DNA from: Streptomyces griseus
GTDB taxonomy: Bacteria; Actinomycetota; Actinomycetes; Streptomycetales; Streptomycetaceae
Reading direction: 5' to 3'
DNA length: 64,000 nt
Assembly: GCF_001715295.1 (NCBI RefSeq)
Contig: NZ_MDKB01000003.1
Coordinates: 389,954-453,953 of the forward strand
Shown here: positions 60,438-64,000 of the stretch, piece by piece
Layout of the letters: every line of letters starts with the position of its first letter
Position numbering within the stretch: position 1 is the first letter of the stretch
Position numbers and translations under genes: made by a program
The notes under the pieces: model-generated
What the model saw: the letters and a program-made list of their open reading frames with translations, nothing else
Databases searched by the model: none
What the model was told of the DNA's origin: nothing

Positions 60438-60699
60438 GCGCGTTCACCGGAGCGGCCCTGACCGGCCGATTTTCCCGAACTTTTGTACGCATGATCGACC
60501 GTCCGGGGCGGATGTCCGTCCGGCACGGACCAGGGGCCCGCGTCCCGCCCACCCTCAACAAGTGCGAAGATGGGTTCTCGGCAGGACAGGGCCCCCACCA
60601 CAGGGCCGAAAAACGCAAGCGGCCGAACACCAGCCGACCGGCCGGTCACACCCCAGCGACGGGGCCCGGCGTACGGCGCACATGCATGGAGGACGTGAC
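60438..60699 (+). other. Region upstream of lpdA, no gene seen
   Basis: About 260 bases with no supported ORF. It should hold the lpdA-sucB promoter. A relatively T-rich patch near 60470-60490 is the best place for one; I cannot define hexamers. Confidence 0.45.
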
Positions 60700-62088
60700 G
60701 TGGCGAACGACGCCAGCACCGTTTTCGACCTAGTGATCCTCGGCGGTGGTAGCGGCGGTTACGCCGCGGCCCTGCGCGGAGCGCAGCTGGGCCTGGACGT
60801 CGCACTGATCGAGAAGGGCAAGGTCGGCGGCACCTGCCTGCACAACGGCTGTATCCCCACGAAGGCGCTGCTGCACGCCGGCGAGATCGCCGACCAGGCC
60901 CGCGAGGCCGGTCAGTTCGGCGTGAAGGCCACCTTCGAGGGCATCGACATGGAGGCCGTCCACAAGTACAAGGACGACGTGATCTCGGGCCTGTACAAGG
61001 GCCTGCAGGGACTCGTCGCCTCGCGCAAGGTGCACTACATCGAGGGTGAGGGCCGGCTCTCGTCGCCCACCTCGGTGGACGTCGCCGGCCAGCGCGTCCA
61101 GGGCCGCCACGTGCTGCTCGCGACCGGTTCCGTACCGAAGTCGCTGCCCGGCCTGGAGATCGACGGCAACCGGATCATCTCCTCGGACCACGCGCTGAAG
61201 CTGGACCGCGTGCCGAAGTCCGCCATCGTCCTGGGCGGCGGCGTCATCGGCGTCGAGTTCGCCTCGGCGTGGAAGTCCTTCGGCACCGACATCACCATCG
61301 TCGAGGGCCTCAAGCACCTGGTCCCGGTCGAGGACGAGAACAGCTCGAAGCTCCTGGAGCGCGCGTTCCGCAAGCGCGGCATCAAGTTCAACCTCGGCAC
61401 CTTCTTCGACAAGGCCGAGTACACGCAGGACGGTGTCCGCGTCACGCTCGCGGACGGCAAGACCTTCGAGGCGGAGATCCTGCTGGTCGCGATCGGCCGC
61501 GGCCCGGTCTCCCAGGGTCTGGGCTACGAGGAGGCCGGGGTCGCCATGGACCGCGGCTACGTCCTCGTCGACGAGTACATGCAGACCAACGTGCCGACGA
61601 TCTCGGCCGTGGGCGACCTGGTCCCCACCCTCCAGCTGGCCCACGTCGGTTTCGCCGAGGGCATCCTGGTGGCGGAGCGGCTGGCCGGCCTCAAGACCGT
61701 GCCGATCGACTACGACGGCGTGCCGAAGGTGACGTACTGCCACCCCGAGGTCGCCTCCGTCGGCATCACCGAGGCCAAGGCCAAGGAGATCTACGGTGCG
61801 GACAAGGTCGTCGCCCTCAAGTACAACCTCGCGGGCAACGGCAAGAGCAAGATCCTGAAGACCGCGGGCGAGATCAAGCTCGTCCAGGTCAAGGACGGTG
61901 CCGTGGTCGGCGTCCACATGGTCGGTGACCGTATGGGCGAGCAGGTCGGCGAAGCTCAGCTGATCTACAACTGGGAGGCGCTGCCGGCCGAGGTCGCGCA
62001 GCTCATCCACGCCCACCCGACCCAGAACGAAGCCATGGGCGAGGCCCACCTGGCCCTGGCCGGCAAGCCTCTCCACTCCCACGACTGA
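60700..62088 (+). CDS. lpdA: Dihydrolipoamide dehydrogenase (E3)
   Basis: Reoxidises dihydrolipoamide for the 2-oxoacid dehydrogenase complexes. The 462-residue flavoprotein has the FAD motif GGGSGG, the redox disulfide CLHNGC (Cys46, Cys51), the NAD motif GGGVIGVE and the C-terminal base HAHPTQNE. GTG 60700 follows GGAGG by seven bases. It is followed 58 bases later by sucB, so E3 and E2 are made together. Confidence 0.96.
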   Translation: MANDASTVFDLVILGGGSGGYAAALRGAQLGLDVALIEKGKVGGTCLHNGCIPTKALLHAGEIADQAREAGQFGVKATFEGIDMEAVHKYKDDVISGLYKGLQGLVASRKVHYIEGEGRLSSPTSVDVAGQRVQGRHVLLATGSVPKSLPGLEIDGNRIISSDHALKLDRVPKSAIVLGGGVIGVEFASAWKSFGTDITIVEGLKHLVPVEDENSSKLLERAFRKRGIKFNLGTFFDKAEYTQDGVRVTLADGKTFEAEILLVAIGRGPVSQGLGYEEAGVAMDRGYVLVDEYMQTNVPTISAVGDLVPTLQLAHVGFAEGILVAERLAGLKTVPIDYDGVPKVTYCHPEVASVGITEAKAKEIYGADKVVALKYNLAGNGKSKILKTAGEIKLVQVKDGAVVGVHMVGDRMGEQVGEAQLIYNWEALPAEVAQLIHAHPTQNEAMGEAHLALAGKPLHSHD

Positions 62089-62146
62089 TCCAGTCCGGGC
62101 GCGACGACCGACCACTTCCGCACTTTCGTAAGGAGCAACCGAAACC

Positions 62147-64000
62147 ATGTCGGTTTCCGTAACCCTTCCGGCGCTCGGTGAGAGCGTCACCGAGGGCACC
62201 GTCACCCGCTGGCTGAAGGCCGAGGGCGAACGCGTCGAGGCAGACGAGCCGTTGCTCGAGGTCTCGACCGACAAGGTCGACACCGAGATCCCCGCCCCGG
62301 CGTCCGGTGTCCTCTCGTCCATCAAGGTCGCCGAGGACGAGACCGTCGAGGTCGGCGCCGAGCTGGCCGTCATCGACGACGGCTCGGGCGCGCCCGCGGC
62401 CGAGGCCGCTCCGGCCACCGAGCCGGCGGCCGAGCCGGCTGCCGAGCCCGCAGCGGCCCCGGCAGCCGCCGAGGCACCCGCCGCGCCGTCGACCGAGACC
62501 GAGGCACCGGCCGCGGCTCCGACCGCCGAGGCCACCACCGGCGCCTCCTCCGCCTCCGGCACCGACGTCACCCTTCCGGCGCTCGGCGAGAGCGTCACCG
62601 AGGGCACCGTCACCCGCTGGCTGAAGGAGGTCGGCGAGGAGGTCGCGGAGGACGAGCCGCTGCTCGAGGTCTCCACGGACAAGGTCGACACCGAGATCCC
62701 CGCCCCGGTCGCCGGCGTGCTGCTGGAGATCGTCGTCGGTGAGGACGAGACCGCCGAGGTCGGCGCCAAGCTCGCCGTCATCGGTGCTCCGGGCGCCGCC
62801 CCGGCCGCTGCTCCGGCGGAGGCCGCTCCGGCCCCCGCGGCAGCGCCGGCAGAGGCCGCTCCGGCCCCCGCGGCAGCGCCGGCAGAGGCCGCTCCGGCCC
62901 CGGCGGCCGCTCCGGCAGAGGCGGCCCCGGCCGCCGCTCCCGCCGCCCCGGCTCCCGCGGCACCGGCTCCCGCCCCCGCTGCGGCTCCGGCGGCTCAGGC
63001 CCCGGCCGCCCCGGCGCCCGCACCCGCTGCTCCGGCGCCCGCCGCTCCGGCCGCGTCCGCCGGTGACGAGGGTGCGTACGTCACGCCGCTGGTCCGCAAG
63101 CTCGCCGCCGAGAACGGTGTCGACCTGGGCGCGGTCAAGGGCACCGGCGTCGGTGGCCGCATCCGCAAGCAGGACGTAGTGGCCGCCGCCGCGGAGGCCG
63201 CCAAGGCCGCCGCTGCCGCCCCGGCTCCGGCCGCCGCCGCCCCGGCCGCGGCGAAGGCGCCGAAGCTCGAGGCGTCCCCGCTGCGCGGTCAGACGGTCAA
63301 GATGACCCGCATGCGCAAGCTCATCGGCGACAACATGATGAAGGCGCTGCACTCGCAGGCCCAGCTGACCACGGTCCTCGAGGTCGACATCACGAAGCTG
63401 ATGAAGCTGCGCAACCAGGCGAAGGAGTCCTTCGCCGCCCGTGAGGGCGTCAAGCTGTCCCCGATGCCGTTCTTCGTGAAGGCGGCGGCCCAGGCGCTGA
63501 AGGCCCACCCGGTCGTCAACGCCCGGATCAACGAGGACGAGGGCACCATCACGTACTTCGACTCGGAGAACATCGGCATCGCCGTGGACGCCGAGAAGGG
63601 TCTGATGACCCCGGTCATCAAGGGTGCGGGCGACCTGAACATCGCCGGCATCGCGAAGAAGACGGCCGAGCTGGCCGGCAAGGCGCGGGGTGGCGGCCTC
63701 ACGCCGGACGACATGTCCGGTGCGACGTTCACCGTCAGCAACACCGGTTCGCGCGGTGCGCTGTTCGACACCGTCATCGTGCCGCCGAACCAGGCGGCCA
63801 TCCTGGGCATCGGTGCCACCGTCAAGCGTCCGGCGGTCATCGAGACCGCCGAGGGCACCGTCATCGGTGTCCGCGACATGACGTACCTCTCGCTCTCCTA
63901 CGACCACCGTCTGGTGGACGGCGCGGACGCCGCCCGCTACCTGACGACGGTCAAGGCGATCCTGGAGGCCGGCGAGTTCGAGGTCGAGCTCGGCCTCTGA
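62147..64000 (+). CDS. sucB: 2-oxoacid dehydrogenase E2, SucB/DlaT type
   Basis: The 617-residue E2 core has two lipoyl domains (1-80 and about 142-220, each with EVSTDKVDTE; lipoylated Lys43 and about Lys183). A long Ala/Pro linker follows, then a peripheral-subunit-binding domain (VTPLVRKLAAENGVDLGAVK). The catalytic domain ends in SYDHRLVDGADAARYL (His587, Asp591). Succinyl-transfer (SucB) or acetyl-transfer (DlaT) use cannot be told with certainty; in mycobacteria the same-position protein serves both. The stop is the last three bases of the window, so the gene is complete. Confidence 0.94.
   Translation: MSVSVTLPALGESVTEGTVTRWLKAEGERVEADEPLLEVSTDKVDTEIPAPASGVLSSIKVAEDETVEVGAELAVIDDGSGAPAAEAAPATEPAAEPAAEPAAAPAAAEAPAAPSTETEAPAAAPTAEATTGASSASGTDVTLPALGESVTEGTVTRWLKEVGEEVAEDEPLLEVSTDKVDTEIPAPVAGVLLEIVVGEDETAEVGAKLAVIGAPGAAPAAAPAEAAPAPAAAPAEAAPAPAAAPAEAAPAPAAAPAEAAPAAAPAAPAPAAPAPAPAAAPAAQAPAAPAPAPAAPAPAAPAASAGDEGAYVTPLVRKLAAENGVDLGAVKGTGVGGRIRKQDVVAAAAEAAKAAAAAPAPAAAAPAAAKAPKLEASPLRGQTVKMTRMRKLIGDNMMKALHSQAQLTTVLEVDITKLMKLRNQAKESFAAREGVKLSPMPFFVKAAAQALKAHPVVNARINEDEGTITYFDSENIGIAVDAEKGLMTPVIKGAGDLNIAGIAKKTAELAGKARGGGLTPDDMSGATFTVSNTGSRGALFDTVIVPPNQAAILGIGATVKRPAVIETAEGTVIGVRDMTYLSLSYDHRLVDGADAARYLTTVKAILEAGEFEVELGL
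62819..62917 (+). repeat. Three 33-bp tandem repeats in the sucB linker
   Basis: Units start at 62819, 62852 and 62885, each encoding EAAPAPAAAPA; a degenerate fourth starts at 62918. They form the flexible linker between the second lipoyl domain and the subunit-binding domain. Confidence 0.8.

Noticed and set aside
62774..63060. GC-rich repeated stretch read as a CRISPR-like or non-coding repeat
   Set aside because: It is in frame inside sucB and encodes the Ala/Pro linker; no spacers.
1..64000. tRNA, rRNA, insertion sequences, prophage or integrase
   Set aside because: No cloverleaf-like element, transposase or integrase motif was seen on either strand; gene density and codon use are uniform.

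Overview
The window is chromosomal core DNA of a Streptomyces or very close relative. Evidence: very high GC, third-codon GC bias in every gene, frequent GTG/TTG starts, long perfect GC-rich terminator hairpins without U-tracts, and actinomycete hallmark genes (ROK glucokinase GlkA, qcrCAB/ctaCDEF supercomplex genes, class II DAHP synthase, PimB'-type mannosyltransferase, DUF3043 and DUF5304 proteins). I see no prophage, integrated element, IS transposase, CRISPR array, tRNA or rRNA. The gene order matches, from memory, the S. coelicolor SCO2115-SCO2181 region. In outline it also matches the Mycobacterium tuberculosis stretch from aroG (Rv2178c) to dlaT/sucB (Rv2215), so this is an old actinobacterial backbone.

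Layout. 0-5 kb: class II DAHP synthase, divergent from a fused anthranilate synthase (TrpE-TrpG) preceded by a Trp-codon leader peptide and attenuator; then a D-lactate dehydrogenase. 5-7 kb: a NarL-type two-component pair (MacRS-like) whose kinase seems to carry a frameshift at its N-terminus. 7-17 kb: lipid and sugar metabolism (PlsC-like acyltransferase, esterase, glucokinase, DUF5304, ArsA-like/SRPBCC pair, metallophosphoesterase, long-chain acyl-CoA ligase). 17-24 kb: envelope genes (PimB'-like and GT87 glycosyltransferases, gluzincin-like lipoprotein, NlpC/P60 hydrolase with a structured leader, NYN-domain protein, rhomboid). 25-28 kb: a SufS-like enzyme behind a SAM-IV-type riboswitch, a foldback element, and trpD. 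28-38 kb: the respiratory bc1-aa3 genes qcrCAB, ctaE, ctaF, ctaD, ctaC, interrupted by an L,D-transpeptidase lipoprotein and a degenerate receiver protein. 37-44 kb: an IscS-TusA fusion, a PfkB kinase, erpA and nadA. 44-53 kb: an RND permease with a second two-component system, pspA/pspAA, DUF3043, a methyltransferase and an HtrA-like lipoprotein. 53-58 kb: cobalamin lower-loop assembly (MBL-CobU fusion, cobT, cobS). 58-64 kb: leucyl aminopeptidase, lipoamide dehydrogenase and sucB, which ends exactly at the last base.

How it works together. Three themes recur: aromatic/tryptophan synthesis (DAHP synthase, trpEG, trpD), terminal respiration (bc1 plus aa3 oxidase), and Fe-S/sulfur/cofactor assembly (SufS-like, IscS-TusA, ErpA, NadA, LpdA/SucB, Cob enzymes). 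RNA-level control is visible at three points: the Trp attenuator, the SAM-IV-type riboswitch, and the structured 5' leader of the NlpC/P60 gene. The most interesting unexplained signals are the foldback element abutting trpD, tandem operator-like sites around the nadA promoter, a 21-bp palindrome over the ctaE start codon, an ArsA-like protein lacking both Walker A lysines, and a metallo-beta-lactamase-like domain fused to CobU with an incomplete metal site.
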